Positions 35,201 through 46,320 of a stretch of 64,000 nt of DNA are shown piece by piece; the stretch's first letter is position 1, and each line of letters opens with the position of its first letter. A program made the position numbers and the translations under genes. Source of the DNA: Bimastos eiseni. Lineage: Eukaryota > Annelida > Clitellata > Crassiclitellata > Lumbricidae. Location: the NCBI GenBank assembly GCA_959347315.1, contig OY365807.1, forward strand, positions 59,063,884-59,127,883. Reading direction: 5' to 3'. The notes under the pieces were generated by a model. It was not told the DNA's origin. It did no database searches and saw nothing but the letters and a program-made list of their open reading frames with translations.

Positions 35201-38200
35201 TAACTTGTACCGGAAGTCCGAAAGAAACAACATAAACCGTATACTTGTATATTGCAGTGTGGTGGCGGATAGTAATCGAGATATTAAACGTAAACACATA
35301 TCAGGCCGATTACATGAACATTTTGGATTTAAATTATTGGCTAACGGAAATGTTGAAAATGCTGATAGCGTTTATTGCATTCATTGCGACAAATCGTTTG
35401 CATACCATGGACCTAACACTTCAATATGAGCAAGAAAACCACCTGTGTTATTTTCTGTATGTAACTAAATTCAGTAACTGAGAATTTTAATTGAAATGTT
35501 ATCAATTTGTTTGATAATGTAATTATACACATGTTTGGATTTCATCAAAATTAACTATTAATTAATCGCTAACTTTTCAAAAGTTAACTATTAAAATTAA
35601 ATTAATTGTTAACAGCTCTAATATTATTATTCAATCTAAATTATATTATTTACCCTTCTTTGTTGATCAGAAGACTCACAATCTGGCATCAATCTCTCAA
35701 GTTTGTTAGGAAGTTGATCCCAGTTTTCATTGAAGATGATAATTTCAGTAGCTTGTCTTTCATAGATGAATCACTACACCTTCATTTCTTAGGTTTATAA
35801 TTCAATGAAGTAATCAAAATTTCATCCGACAAGAAACGTTCATTAATATTGCTTTTTGTAACTTCTGTAACTCCCCAACATCTCAACAATACCATTCTAG
35901 TATTACACTGAAGCTCATAGCGTCTTGTGGCTATACGAAGAGTTCGCAACTCATCAGAATTCACAAAACCTCGATCAGGTTAATTCGAGGTATAATCTAT
36001 TGTAATCCGTCTACAAACTTAATTTGACTCGTAACGATAATCCAACTTATCACTATAGATCATCCGATAATCCACTCTAATGAACTACACGGTTATCTTG
36101 GCAGAAACTCGTAAATAATCCAACTTGACACGAGAGATGGCCTCTCATCTTTACCTATCAACAGCAGTTTGTCTTCCTTGAATCTTGTTTTCCCTCACTG
36201 CGCATGCACGGCAGCTATCTCCATTATCCAATCAAATCCGTCCACAACAACTGATCATTTTGAACTATAATTAGCCCATGTATATTACACATTAATTCAT
36301 GCTGGTAGCACACTGGTTCAATTAATTAATCTATATACAATAATGAATAATCAACTAGGTTAATTTATTACCTATATATAACTTATAATACGATTTCTAT
36401 CAGTTATTATATAATATAACATAGCAACATATTTATATATGGTTATATAACTAAGCAAGTTTGGGTAGCCACGTGAAAATCGGTTTCTCAACCATTTTAA
36501 GTGACTTATTGATGTATTGATCTTGATTGAGATGAATAGAATAGGCTTACTCATAATTATGAAGGCAGGAGTGTGCATTTTATGGGTGCTGTGTTGGGCA
36601 GTTGCATAAGGACATTCAATGGGGATATAGGCAGAGACACATTGAGTATGAACACCATTTGAGAGACACTGGGTTGAGATGTTGAGTAGGTTGATTTTAA
36701 CTGAGGTGCTTCTGTTTCTTCCTGCATTCTTACGACCTCTTTTCCCACAGGGCTTTTCGCACTGAGAGTGTCTCTGATTAGGTCATAGTGTGAGAGGGGC
36801 TATATAAATACGTGAATACAATACATACTAACCCACAACGGATGTCATTGTTTGTCGTTCTATTAGGCCTGCGATCGTTGTGTTACTCATGTCGATGGTG
36901 AATGAGAAGCAGCCGTTCGTTCTGCGTTGTGCTGTTCTCTACTGTTTCCAGTCTTTTCTCTATAAGAATGACCTCGGCCAATCACAGATCATCCAGACTC
37001 TGCTGCCATCTACAGCTGAAGGTGACTGCACTGAGTAATTCGTTCGTTGGCCTCTCAATTCTGTTTTTCTCTCGATAACGGTGTTTGTAGCAACCATTCT
37101 GGTCGGGGATGTTGGCTACAAATTTTTAGGGCATTTGGAAATTATTCTCTGTTGCTGGGGTAGGACCTGGTTTATAGGACAAGTGATGCTATATAAATGC
37201 TTTGAATGGCTCGATGACTGAGTTGTCTTGATCAGGTATTTAACTGCTTTTGCTATTAATGTTTACATTTAAAATTACAGTGACTTACAATTGCAATTAC
37301 TTTTACAATTGCATTAGCTGTTAAAAAATTTGCAATGCTGTTGAAACAGTTACTATAACTATTGCTATTACAGTAACTATTACAATTACAATAACTATTA
37401 CAATTACAATAACTGCTACAATTACTGTTCACAATTACTATAGCTATTACAATAACAATTACAATTACTGTTCACAATTACAATAACTATTACAATAACT
37501 ATTACAATTACAATAACTATTACAATTACAATTACAATAACTATTACAATAACTATTACAATTACAATAACTGTTACAATTACTGTTCACAATTACAACG
37601 ACTATTACAAAATTTACAATAGCTATTACGATTACATTTTCAATTACTGTTCACAATTGCAATAACTATTACAATAACTGTACAATCAAGTTTCAAATTA
37701 CTGTTTACAATAATATTACAATAACTTAAATTATGGTTTATAATTACATTTACAATTACTGCTTACAGTTACAACAATTGTTGCAATTGCTGTTTACAAT
37801 TACAGTAACTTTTACCATTGCAAATATAACCGTCATAGTGTTATGAGAGATCTGTTGTTGATGTCTAGTAGAGCCCTGCACCTTCTGTGTATCTGTTTGT
37901 CTTAGTGAATCAGATAACAGCCGGTCAGTTGCTGTGTGGCGGTCTCTTCAGTCAGGACTCAATGTCGACATGGTTCGCCGCAGTCGCTCTCCTCCACTCC
38001 GTCATCGATAACTCTGCTCAGAAGGAGCAACTCCTTCGAGTCCAGCTCGCCACGAGCCTAGGCAATCCCCCCATCTCACTCATCCAACAGTGCACCAACA
38101 TTCTCGGCCAGGTGGGTCGACCGTTGTAACGTGCTCCGTGGTTTATGTGGCACCTATTAGAGAAGTTCATGTCAGATCAAGCTATCTTCTAACGGCAGAC

Positions 38201-39952
38201 CATCGTAATGGATTGCTTATCACGATTAAATTATATTAAAATCTAATTAAATAAATTAAAGTAAATTAATAACTAATAATAAATTAATAAATTTTAGTAA
38301 ATTTTCATAATTAATTAAAAATAATTCTAAATTAAGAAATTTTAATATATTTTCCTAATAAATTAAAAATTGTACTAAATTGTTAAGTTTTGATGCTTTT
38401 TTTTTATTATACATTAAAAATAATAATAAGTTGATAATATTTAATAAATTAGATGTGATTAAATAAATTAATCGAATAAATCTGATTAAATAAATGTTTA
38501 TTTGCTTGTGACGTGTTTTCTGTTTCTTTAGGGAGCAAAGCTGCAGACACGCGTTGGTCTCTTGCAGCTGCTTGCTCATTGGCTGGCTTATTGTCCAATC
38601 GCAGTCACCCATTTCCTTCATAACAGCGCCAATGTGCCATACGTATCCTTTGCTTTTCTTGACAATTGCTGGGTTGCTCCGTTGTCAGTTGCTTTTAATT
38701 GTTGTTCTTGTTGTTGTTTTTACCAATTGCTAGTATTGGATTTAATTGGATTTTATTTAATTAAATTAAACTTATTTGTGTACCAATCTAATTTTAGTGG
38801 ATTCAATTGTTGTACAAATTTAATTGATTCACCAAACATTGCATTTGTCGTGGTTCATGATTGCGTGGACCAATGTCAGTTAATAGTAAATCTTATATTA
38901 ATTAATAATATCAGAATGTTAATTGATTAATTATAATGATCAAATATAATACAGAAAATTAGTGATTATATATTAGTGCACAATTTTTAATATTATCATA
39001 ATGATGACTATTTAATTATAAGGGCTATAAATCAAAGTACCATTATGTAATGGATAACAATATTTATTCAATTTACTATATTTACTATTATTATTATTAA
39101 TTACTAGTATTATTAACTATTACTATTAGTATTTACTATTTTTTATTAATTGTTATTATTATTAATTACTATTATTATTAATTACTATTATTATTAGTAA
39201 TTACTATTTGTTATTAATTATTATTACTATTATTAATTACTATTATTATTTATTACTAATATTATTACTAAATATTGTCATGCTATCCACTGTGCCATCA
39301 CAAGCAATAATTTCATTGTAATAACATTATGATGCTTAGATCATGGTATAAGGAGATATCTGCTGGAGTTCAGTAAGAAGTGTAGAGGGGTAACAGGTGG
39401 GCTTTTGTTATCGCCATTGACATCCATCTTCAGCTCATATCACAGGTATCGGCTTCGGAGGGAGATGAACTGGAGCTGATCGTCCAAGGAATGTGCGCCT
39501 TTTTGCTTGGCCTCTGCGTTCTATTTAACGACAACCAAGTTCCAAACTATCAGAAGTAAGCATTTTTTTCATACCTGTTATGATATTCTTGCTTCTATTG
39601 TTCTGCTACCTGATGTGATATTCCAGTTTCAATTGTTCTGCTACCTGATGTGATATTCCAGTTTTAAGTTCTTATATCTGATGCGATTTTCCAACTTACA
39701 TTGTTCTGTTATCATCATCATGGATCTAAACCACATAGATGATTGAATTGTTGATTGTTCGATCATTTAGGAACGATCTCCGACAGATCATAGAGAAGCG
39801 GATCGGAATGGAGCAGTACACGGATCGACTGTCTCAGATCGCCAAACACGAAAGCTACAGCCGTGCGGCTAAAAAGCCACAGCTGGCTTACAGGCAGCCG
39901 TTGGAAGTCATATTTGACTACGAGTTCACAAGACTACTCAAGAAGCTGGAAA
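26294..39952 (+). CDS. USO1: USO1 globular armadillo head (exons 1-15)
   Basis: Residues about 1-624. Landmarks in order: [120 protein letters not shown]-like [61 protein letters not shown] and [13 protein letters not shown]. Each matches the Uso1/p115 head in order and spacing. In the known protein this region forms the dimeric head that contacts Rab1 and the COG complex. Confidence 0.93.
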
Positions 39953-42900
39953 GTATGTCATGAGAATGTTGGGAAGTAGAGAGGAGAAGGATGGGACGGA
40001 AGGGAGGAGAGGGGACATAGTGGAGGTGGAATGAAAGATCGGGGGTGCCGGAAGATGTGGATGACAAGGAATAGAAGGATGTAGATAATAATAATAATAT
40101 TATTATTAATAATAATTATAATTATACTATTCGTTTAATGTTTAGGTCTGTTGTTTGGATCTGTTGTTTGGATTTGTTGTTTGGATTTGTTGTTTGGATT
40201 TGTTGTTTGGATATGTTGTTTGGATCGGTTGTTTGGATCGGTTGTTTGGATTTGTTGTTTGAATTTGTTGTTTGGATTTGTTGTTTGGATCGGTTGTTTG
40301 GATCGGTTGTTTGGATCGGTTGTTTGAATGTGTTGTTTGGATCGGTTGTTTGGATCGGTTGTTTGGATCGGTTGTTTGGATCGGTTGTTTGAATGTGTTG
40401 TTTGGATCGGTTGTTTGGATCAGTTGTTTGGATCGGTTGTTTGGATCGGTTGTTTGGATCGGTTGTTTGGATCGGTTGTTGCATATGTTGTTGTTGTTGT
40501 TGCAGACGACGTGCTGAAGGCCGTTTCTCCAGTTCAGGAACCGGAATTGGAGAAGAAGCAATCTGTCGAACAACACGACAACATCGTCGAACAATACAAG
40601 AAACTCATCCGCGAACAGGTCAGGCGCTGGGTCAGGTCAGAGGTTAAGTTCAGGCATTGAGTCATGGGTCATGTCAGAGGTAAGGTAGGACAATTGGTCA
40701 TGCACTGGGTCAGGTCAGAGGTCTGGTATGGTGATTCTTTATATGACACAGTTGTGAGTGACACTTATGGTATGACATGATGAGGTGAAATGCGGTAGCG
40801 TTAAGCGACATGGTCCTGGTCTAATGGTGTCTTGACATGTAGGTCACTTGCCACTGATAACTCTATTTAATTATTATTATTGTCTTAATTATAGATTGAG
40901 TGATTAGATTGTGAATGTGTTTCTGTTCTGTAGGATTCGCAGTTGAACGATGTTCGAAAAGAGTTGTCTGACATTCAGACGAAAGGTTGTGACTTGCAAC
41001 GGAGGTTGGATGATGCCACCCAACAGGTACAGCAACTGAGGGATCAGAATGCCCTCCTGAGGGCACAGAGACCCAGCGGAACAGGTGAACATCTCTACCC
41101 CACTCAGCACGTGTCTTACGACTGTCTCAATTATTTATTAAAGCAGATAACATAACATAAGTACTCTTTTATTGCATCCAACATAGCAAAATATAAGTAG
41201 ATGTAAATAGGTAAATATTAGAATGCAAAGAGAGACACCTGAAAGGGACTAGAAGGCCCTGCTAACAAGGGACACCCAGATAATCATTTTACTAAACTTT
41301 CTAGTTGGCAGGATGGATGGATGCATGCATGCATGCATGGATGGATGGATGGTTGGATGGATGGATGGATAGATGGTTGGATGGATCGATAGATGGTTGG
41401 ATGGATCGATAGATGGTTGGATGGATGGATGGATGGATGGATGGATGGATGGATAGATGGTTGGATGGATGGATGGATAGATGGTTGGATGGATAGATGG
41501 TTGGATGGATGGATGGATAGATGTGGATGGATGGATGGATGGATAGATGTGGATGGATGGATGGATGGATAGATGGTTGGATGGATGGATGGATGGATGG
41601 ATGGATGGATGGTTGGATGGATGGATGGATGGATGGATGGTTGGATGGATGGATGGATGGATGGATGGATGGATGGATGGATGGATGGATGGATGGATGG
41701 ATAGATGGTTGGATGCATTGACAAAGAGTGAAACAACAATAGCAACAAAAGAGAAAGACAAATTAATTACAAGCGTGACATACGTTCCTGGAGCATTAAT
41801 AGAAAAAGAGGGAAAGTGTGATCTGGAAATAGAAATAAGAGTGGTGATAGGGAAAAACTGCAATGAGTGGACTGTTTATGACTCTCAAAGATGAGTGCAT
41901 TGAAACCCACCAATCATCCTATTCAAACCCTCTGTTCCCCAATTCAGACTACCCCACCCCAATTCAAGCACCACCACCTCCCAATTCAAACCCTCCAATC
42001 CCTCTTTTCAAACTCTCTGCCCCCAATTCAAACTACCCCACCCCAATTCAAACACCACCACCTCCCAATTCAAACCCTCCAATTCCTCTTTTCAAACTCT
42101 CTGCCCCCAATTCAAACTACCCCACCCCAATTCAAACACCACCACCTCCCAATTCAAACCCTCCAATTCCTCTTTTCAAACTCTCTGCCCCCAATTCAAA
42201 CTACCCCACCCCAATTCAAACACCACCACCTCCAAATTCACACCCTCCAATCCTCCCTAATTCCAACCCCTCCCCATTTCAAACTCTCCATTCCCCTATT
42301 CTGCTGTTGAATGAGATTAACATCTAGGTCAACTTGAGTCTTATTTCTATTTCTCTTACAGCGCTTTCTTCATCTTCCGCATCTCTCGGCGTTGAATCCG
42401 ATGAGTTGCTGAGGCTGAGACAGGAGATTGAAGCCAAACAACATGATCTAGATGATCGAGACAGACAGATTGATGCTCTCGTAAGGCACCAGTAACACTC
42501 CGTAACATAACAGAACATTTAGGTGGCAACATGAATCTATTTGTGTGTTGATATGCATATTTTCATTGCACTTTTAAGTGTCTTATAGATGTGTTGCACC
42601 TGTGAAAATAATGAGGAGTGCATTTTATTAAATTAAATTCCATTCAATATTCGTTATTCCATGCTGTCGTTGACGCAACTGGTTACAAGCGGCAGATCGA
42701 ATGTCACTGTGAGATTGGTCCTGTGTACTATCAAGAGACATAGGGAAACAGTCAATGAACATTCTAATACAGAACTCTTGAGACGAAATTACGGTAATCT
42801 TTAGGTAAAAATTAAATGTAACGTAATGTGACCTAGAACATGGTTGATAGCTTCTTAGGCAAAGTGGTCGAAGTGCATGATGATTTGTAACCAAGTAAAT

Positions 42901-45851
42901 TGTTGTGAATAATCGGTTGGTGTGTGCCCTGCCAATTGGAAAGCACTCTGTGCTTAATAAATGTATGCAATGCAGAGTCTAAGGAAACATTGCATGAATG
43001 CGTTGTGAGAATGTTCCACGAGGACAGTCCATGGCAGCCTGGGGCAGAGGACTTAACAATTTGCCACTCTATAGGCCAACATTTCTATGGCGCCCTCCCA
43101 AAATTGAAATTGCATATTGAAATCAACAAATTTTATCAGATCTATGTTATAATAGGACAAAGAAGCCAACACTAGGCCTACCAGTCTTTTTCTTTTAAAC
43201 AATGAAAATAAATGGAAAGTATTAATTTAGTGAGTGTATTATTGTTAACTTTGATAACACAATGACTAAGCATTCTTCCTTAGTCCACTGGCTTGCTATC
43301 TTATTTACTTTTTACATGTAAAATATTTTAAATCAAACTGTTGCTGCCCCTTGAAATGTGCCACACCAGGCCGGGGCCTCTTAAATACGGCTTAAATAAG
43401 TAGTAAATACAGCGCTGATTGCAGCTGTTACATCTGCAGAGCATTGCAGATATATCTCGTCATATTGCTTACTCTTGCGGGCGTCTTTTTTAGAGGATCG
43501 AGCAGCAACAGCTGAGAGAAGGAGACGGAAGAAACGCTGGAGACGCAACCAATTCCAACGGTCTCGATAGGAAGATGGTCGTCGATCTGGAAACAAGGGT
43601 GGCGCAGAAGGACGAAGAGGTTCGGCTGTACAAGGGAAAGTACGAGGAAAGCCTCAAACAAGTCACACAACTGGTTCGTCTACTATTCTTAAATATTATA
43701 ATTATTGATGTTTATAGTTAACGGCAATATTGGATGGCAGTCTTTGTTAGTGGACTTATATAAGAATTAACATTAAAATTGATTTGATTTAATTTAATTA
43801 CAACTCTGTTAGAGTATTCTCTTGGAACAGTCTTTGTCACATTGTTGTTAAACTTGATTTGATTTGATTTTATTTGATTTCTGCTCTGTTGAACCATTCT
43901 CTAGGAACAGTCTCTATCACTGCACTTACACAAATATTAACATTATAATGAATTCAAGTTCCGTAGGATTAGTATTTCATTAGCTTTGTTTATTGATGTG
44001 ATGGGATTATACCATTTACAGCAATTACTAGTAATCAAACCTTTTTAGGGCTACTACATGGATTAAAGAGCATCTTTACAATTTTAATTTGACAGTCTTT
44101 GACGTAATGGTCCTTGCAGTGCAGTACAAAAGACGATCAGGCAAACGTGGCACTGCTTGCCGATCGGAACAATCTGACGATACAGATCGCGGATCTGGAG
44201 ACGAGGAATGGACAGCTCCTGCAGGAAAGGAGTCAGCTGGAAGAGCGCCTCCGAAGTGTTCAGGAAGAGAACTCCAGTCTGCTGAAGAAACTCCAGGTTG
44301 GCTGATGAGAGGGATGGAGGGTTTTCCATCTGGTGGTAGAGGCTTTTGGATTGTGTTAGAAGCATTGGGCACACCAGATTAATGTTGTTTTATTTTTATG
44401 ATTTTTGCGTCAGAGTTGCATTGTATTTGTAGTAATAGTAGTAATTGTAATTAATTGTAATTAATTTTATTTAAATAACTTTTATTGCACTGTTGTCTAA
44501 TGTACTAGGCATCAACTGATGATATATGACGGAAATTCGTTGGATGGTTCCATGCTTTTGTGTGGGCTAACAACACTGGTGACTCTTTTAGCATACTGTG
44601 CACTGTTCTGCTAACCATTCTAACACTCATTAAAATGATGTTGATCATCATGAAGGCTAGTGCAGAGAACACCTTTGAGTAGGTTTCTTGAAAAGGCGCT
44701 ATGTCAAGTTTGCCTTATTGGTAATGATCGAAGTTCTTTTAGAAATAGTTTATCAGTATCACCTTTGTTTCCATAGAACCTTTACAAGGTTCGGATCTTT
44801 TAGCAAATTGATTGATTGTGCCACGTCGGCATTCTGCTACCAATTCAAAAAGAAGTTTCTTATGGTGCTTCTGTGCACCAGACTCAAATTTCTTCATTGT
44901 TAACCATAGTAGGCATAATTATTTAATTTTCTGTAACTACTAATTGTAATTATATTTATCTTTTATTAAAATATAATAACAGTCCCACTTGTGCAAATAG
45001 AGTCAAATGTGTAGGCCTAACTAGGCCTAAATCTCAAATCGAGCAAAAAATATTTTATGGTTGGCCAATTCTAGCCTAGGTGCAGTATTGCTTTTGGGTC
45101 TATAAGCTATCTTCTATTTTAGCCAACAAACTGTCAATTCGTTAATTCGTTGTCAATATTTGACAGTGGGCTCTTAATTTGTCAAATTTGTGGGCAGCCC
45201 CGTCGTCAATCGTGGACATCTGTTTGTGCATCTGTGTTTTCTTGTAGGCGTTGGAGTTGGAGAAGACGGAGATAGAGTTGGACAAGGATCAGATTATGAA
45301 TGACCTTGACTCACAGAAGAAGGAGCAGGAGGATCTACTGATGCTTCTTGCTGACCAGGACACCAAGGTCAAGGCCTACAGGAAACGACTCAAGGAGCTC
45401 GGCGAAAAGGTCAGAGGCTGAGCGGCTCTATATAAATGCTGTAGACATGTTAGACGTACAGTAATTGCTCTGCTGAAATTATTAATTTGCTAATGCTGAA
45501 GCAATGCAGACCAAACTGTCCAACAAAAGCCTGTATGAAATCAGACGGCTATCCTGAAATGGGAAGTATTGAGTCCAGGGGTCCAAAGAGAGAGACAGAC
45601 AGACAGACAGACAGAGAGAGAGGAGGCAGAGAAATGCACATCACTTTGTTCTCATATTATTACCAGATAGCGCCTGCATTCACGCACAGACATTCAGCCG
45701 CACTCGACATAACTGTTTTCTTAGTTTTGGCAAGAACTGTTTCTCGTTTCAGTTTGATGACAACGAAGATGATGACGACGACGAAGAGGAGGGCGACGAT
45801 GATGAAGAGGAAGATGGAGAGAATGGGAACTTTATCGATGGACCGGATTAG
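26294..45851 (+). CDS. USO1: USO1/p115 general vesicular transport factor, complete 22-exon coding sequence
   Basis: Exons: 26294-26359, 27185-27271, 28151-28215, 28640-28713, 30586-30689, 31575-31733, 32088-32208, 32649-32839, 33368-33443, 34527-34680, 36867-37021, 37906-38111, 38532-38642, 39434-39555, 39771-39952, 40506-40618, 40934-41084, 42362-42480, 43494-43673, 44120-44296, 45248-45409 and 45753-45851. All phases close and the sum is 2874 nt, 957 residues, close to vertebrate p115. Known role: peripheral Golgi tether, recruited by Rab1, that links COPI/COPII vesicles to cis-Golgi golgins and promotes SNARE pairing. The product has an armadillo-like head, a coiled-coil tail and an acidic C-terminus. 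The ATG context is AAAATGG. No frameshift or missing segment was found. Many 5' splice sites depart from GTRAGT. Confidence 0.95.
27575..27811 (-). mobile_element. tRNA-derived SINE, copy 2
   Basis: On the minus strand: GTGGCCGATTGGTTAGAAC (A box), GGGTTCGACTCTCG (B box), GGGACCTTGAGCAAGTCC, then a tRNA-unrelated 3' part shared with copy 3 (GCACAAGC-like, ATCGCCCTTCTTCC inverted). About 235 bp, in USO1 intron 2. Confidence 0.75.
28762..28860. repeat. GAAGGTAATTCCTTCA tandem array
   Basis: About four imperfect 22-24 bp units (AAGGTAATTCCTTCAYNAAGG), each itself palindromic. Similar sequence resumes at 29176 after the MITE (GGTAATTTCCTCCACAAAGG), so the MITE inserted into the array. Confidence 0.65.
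28853..29175. mobile_element. piggyBac-like MITE carrying a SINE
   Basis: TTAACCCTTTAATGACCAGC at the left end is mirrored by GCTGGTCATTAAAGGGTTA at the right: 16-19 bp inverted repeats starting CCCTTTAA next to TTAA, the piggyBac pattern. The SINE of 28916-29152 occupies most of the interior. Confidence 0.6.
28916..29152 (+). mobile_element. tRNA-derived SINE, copy 3 (full length)
   Basis: GTAGCCGATCGGTTCGAGC (A box), CGGGTTCGACCTTCG (B box), GACTTTGAGCAAGTC and a GGGCGGTATAAAATTTCGG 3' part, ending in (AATG)n. It is nested inside the element at 28853-29175. Confidence 0.75.
29262..29840 (-). mobile_element. LINE 3' fragment (L2/CR1-like) with reverse-transcriptase C-terminus
   Basis: The minus strand encodes [49 protein letters not shown] and [18 protein letters not shown], the standard C-terminal blocks of L2/CR1/Rex-type LINEs, open for 145 codons. 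The 3' untranslated tail GAGCGCCTCTGAATAG, TATATAA and (ATTG)n ends at 29262. It is 5' truncated, in USO1 intron 4. Confidence 0.8.
30065..30533. mobile_element. MITE with TAGGGCTGTACCGA ends
   Basis: Left TAGGGCTGTACCGAATATT and right (inverted) TAGGGCTCTACCGATGAAT form imperfect terminal repeats; TATTCGGCCGAATA palindromes lie at both sides. 469 bp, USO1 intron 4. The 8-bp flanks ATTAGGAC and ATAAGGCA are only partly alike, so a hAT duplication is uncertain. Confidence 0.6.
32300..32550 (+). repeat. Degenerate 24-26 bp minisatellite
   Basis: Repeated GGGTTCCTAGCACTTTCGAT-type units with GTGTTCC and TGCTTTTA variants, about nine copies, in USO1 intron 7. Confidence 0.6.
34203..34370 (+). 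mobile_element. tRNA-derived SINE, copy 4 (diverged)
   Basis: CAGCCAATTGATTAGAGCG, then GTGGTATGAACCTCACC in the B-box position and TACCTTGAGCAAGTCC. It resembles copies 1-3 but is shorter at the 3' side. It lies in USO1 intron 9. Confidence 0.55.
34717..34850. mobile_element. Short MITE of the GGGATGAACCGA family
   Basis: The ends are CTAGGGAGGAAGCG and CGGTTCATCCCTAG, bounding 134 bp with subterminal AACTCGG motifs, as in the 20-kb copy. It begins 37 bp after the USO1 exon 10 donor. Confidence 0.55.
34851..34912 (+). repeat. Dispersed repeat shared with 57845-57908
   Basis: TACCTTACAATTGACTCGTA and GGTTGACTAATATTGAATCT recur at 57845-57908 with a few substitutions, same orientation. Confidence 0.6.
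35091..35620 (+). mobile_element. Non-autonomous hAT element with a BED-finger remnant
   Basis: The ends are TAGAGCTGCGGAAATTAACG and AATTGTTAACAGCTCTA, with dense subterminal ATTAATCGATTAATCG motifs. Inside, a frame (35181-35429) encodes [26 protein letters not shown] and a stop; CxxC with FGF and YHG matches the start of a BED-type zinc finger of hAT transposases. The rest of the transposase is missing. USO1 intron 10. Confidence 0.65.
36226..36420 (+). repeat. Dispersed repeat, copy 1 (partner at 58498-58680)
   Basis: It shares AATCCGTCCACAACAACTGA, CACTGGTTCAATTAATTAAT and AATAATGAATAATCAACTAG in order with 58498-58680. Non-coding, USO1 intron 10. Confidence 0.7.
37240..37820. repeat. 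ACAATTACAATAACTATT low-complexity array
   Basis: Units of 6, 12 and 18 bp built from TTACAA and TAACTA fill most of USO1 intron 11. Confidence 0.75.
39050..39270. repeat. ATT trinucleotide tract
   Basis: Interrupted (ATT)n and (ACT)n repeats in USO1 intron 13. Confidence 0.75.
40143..40490. repeat. 13-bp minisatellite GTTTGGATCGGTT
   Basis: About 26 units of 13 bp, variants GGATCGGTTGTTT, GGATTTGTTGTTT and GAATGTGTTGTTT, in USO1 intron 15, ending 15 bp before the exon 16 acceptor. Because 13 is not a multiple of 3, all three frames of both strands stay open and give false 13-residue repeat peptides. Confidence 0.9.
40506..45409 (+). CDS. USO1: USO1 coiled-coil tail (exons 16-21)
   Basis: Residues about 625-925. 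Heptad-rich Gln/Glu/Leu/Lys sequence includes [28 protein letters not shown] repeats, [18 protein letters not shown] and [17 protein letters not shown]; this last block is nearly invariant in p115. The known function is dimerisation and binding of GM130, giantin and SNARE helices. The introns here carry most of the window's minisatellites, but the exons themselves are uninterrupted. Confidence 0.92.
41312..41716. repeat. GGAT/GGTT tetranucleotide array
   Basis: About 100 units of GGAT interspersed with GGTTGGAT and GGATAGAT, in USO1 intron 17. The WMDG and IHPS open frames here are by-products. Confidence 0.9.
41930..42290 (+). repeat. 84-bp minisatellite
   Basis: Four copies of an 84-bp unit; ACTACCCCACCCCAATTC recurs at 41948, 42032, 42116 and 42200. 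Copies 2-4 are almost identical. Each unit contains three sub-repeats of CAATTCAAAC. As 84 is divisible by 3, it yields a 154-codon Pro-rich frame, which I do not regard as a gene. USO1 intron 17. Confidence 0.88.
44659..44710 (+). mobile_element. LINE/SINE 3' tail fragment
   Basis: CTTTGAGTAGGTTTCTTG followed by GGCGCTATGTCAAG, the same tail as at 60556-60640 and 53880-53985. No flanking body is recognised. USO1 intron 20. Confidence 0.45.
45753..45851 (+). CDS. USO1: USO1 acidic C-terminus and stop
   Basis: The last exon encodes [20 protein letters not shown] and then a short NGNFIDGPD end. An acidic tail is diagnostic of p115; in mammals it binds GM130 and is controlled by phosphorylation. 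No SxxD/E site equivalent to the mammalian phosphoserine is obvious in this tail. Confidence 0.9.
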   Translation, partial: FDDNEDDDDDEEEGDDDEEEDGENGNFIDGPD

Positions 45852-46190
45852 CCGCTGCTGCTGCAAGTTCACAGAACAATTCAAAGAAGTAGTCAACTGT
45901 GTCAAATTCCTTGTTCAAAGTATTCGAAATGCCCTGTTATAAACACGCACTGTCTGCGCATCGCTATACCTCTGTAAGCCATATTGGAATGTGGAATTGC
46001 AAGGGGCATTTCAGCCTTGATGAGCCATTCATCTTTGCTTGGATCAAGTTTCAGGGTGTTGATATTGAACCGAAACTTCGTTCGTCATCGTTTTATGTAT
46101 CTTGGCGAAGGCAGAAGATTTATTTCAAAGAAGTGCTGACAAAGCAGGATTTAATGGTGTTTATAATAAATTACAGGTGTATCAGTTGGT
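45852..46190 (+). other. USO1 3' untranslated region (probable)
   Basis: About 320 bp follow the stop before AATAAA at 46165-46170. Just beyond it a 30-bp tandem array starts, so the transcript probably ends before that array. Confidence 0.4.
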
Positions 46191-46202
46191 GCTGTTTTAG
46201 TT

Positions 46203-46320
46203 GGTGTTGTGTGATGTGATTGTTAGGGTGATGGTGTTGTGTGATGTGATTGTTAGGGTGATGGTGTTGTGTGATGTGATTGTTATGGTGATGGTGTTGT
46301 GTGATGTGATTGGTATGAAA
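46203..46320 (+). repeat. 30-bp tandem repeat, four units
   Basis: GGTGTTGTGTGATGTGATTG plus TTAGGGTGAT, repeated nearly exactly at 30-bp spacing, just beyond the USO1 poly(A) signal. Confidence 0.85.

Noticed and set aside
40122..40660. Long Gln/Pro/Asn-rich and Cys/Leu/Trp-rich open frames on both strands
   Set aside because: They are translations of the 13-bp minisatellite, which leaves every frame open; no homology and no splice context.
41249..41894. 200-codon IHPS repeat frame and WMDG repeat frame
   Set aside because: Produced by the GGAT tetranucleotide array in USO1 intron 17.
41863..42327. 154-codon Pro/Asn-rich frame
   Set aside because: It is the 84-bp minisatellite read in a frame-preserving register; it lies between two firmly placed USO1 exons on the same strand.
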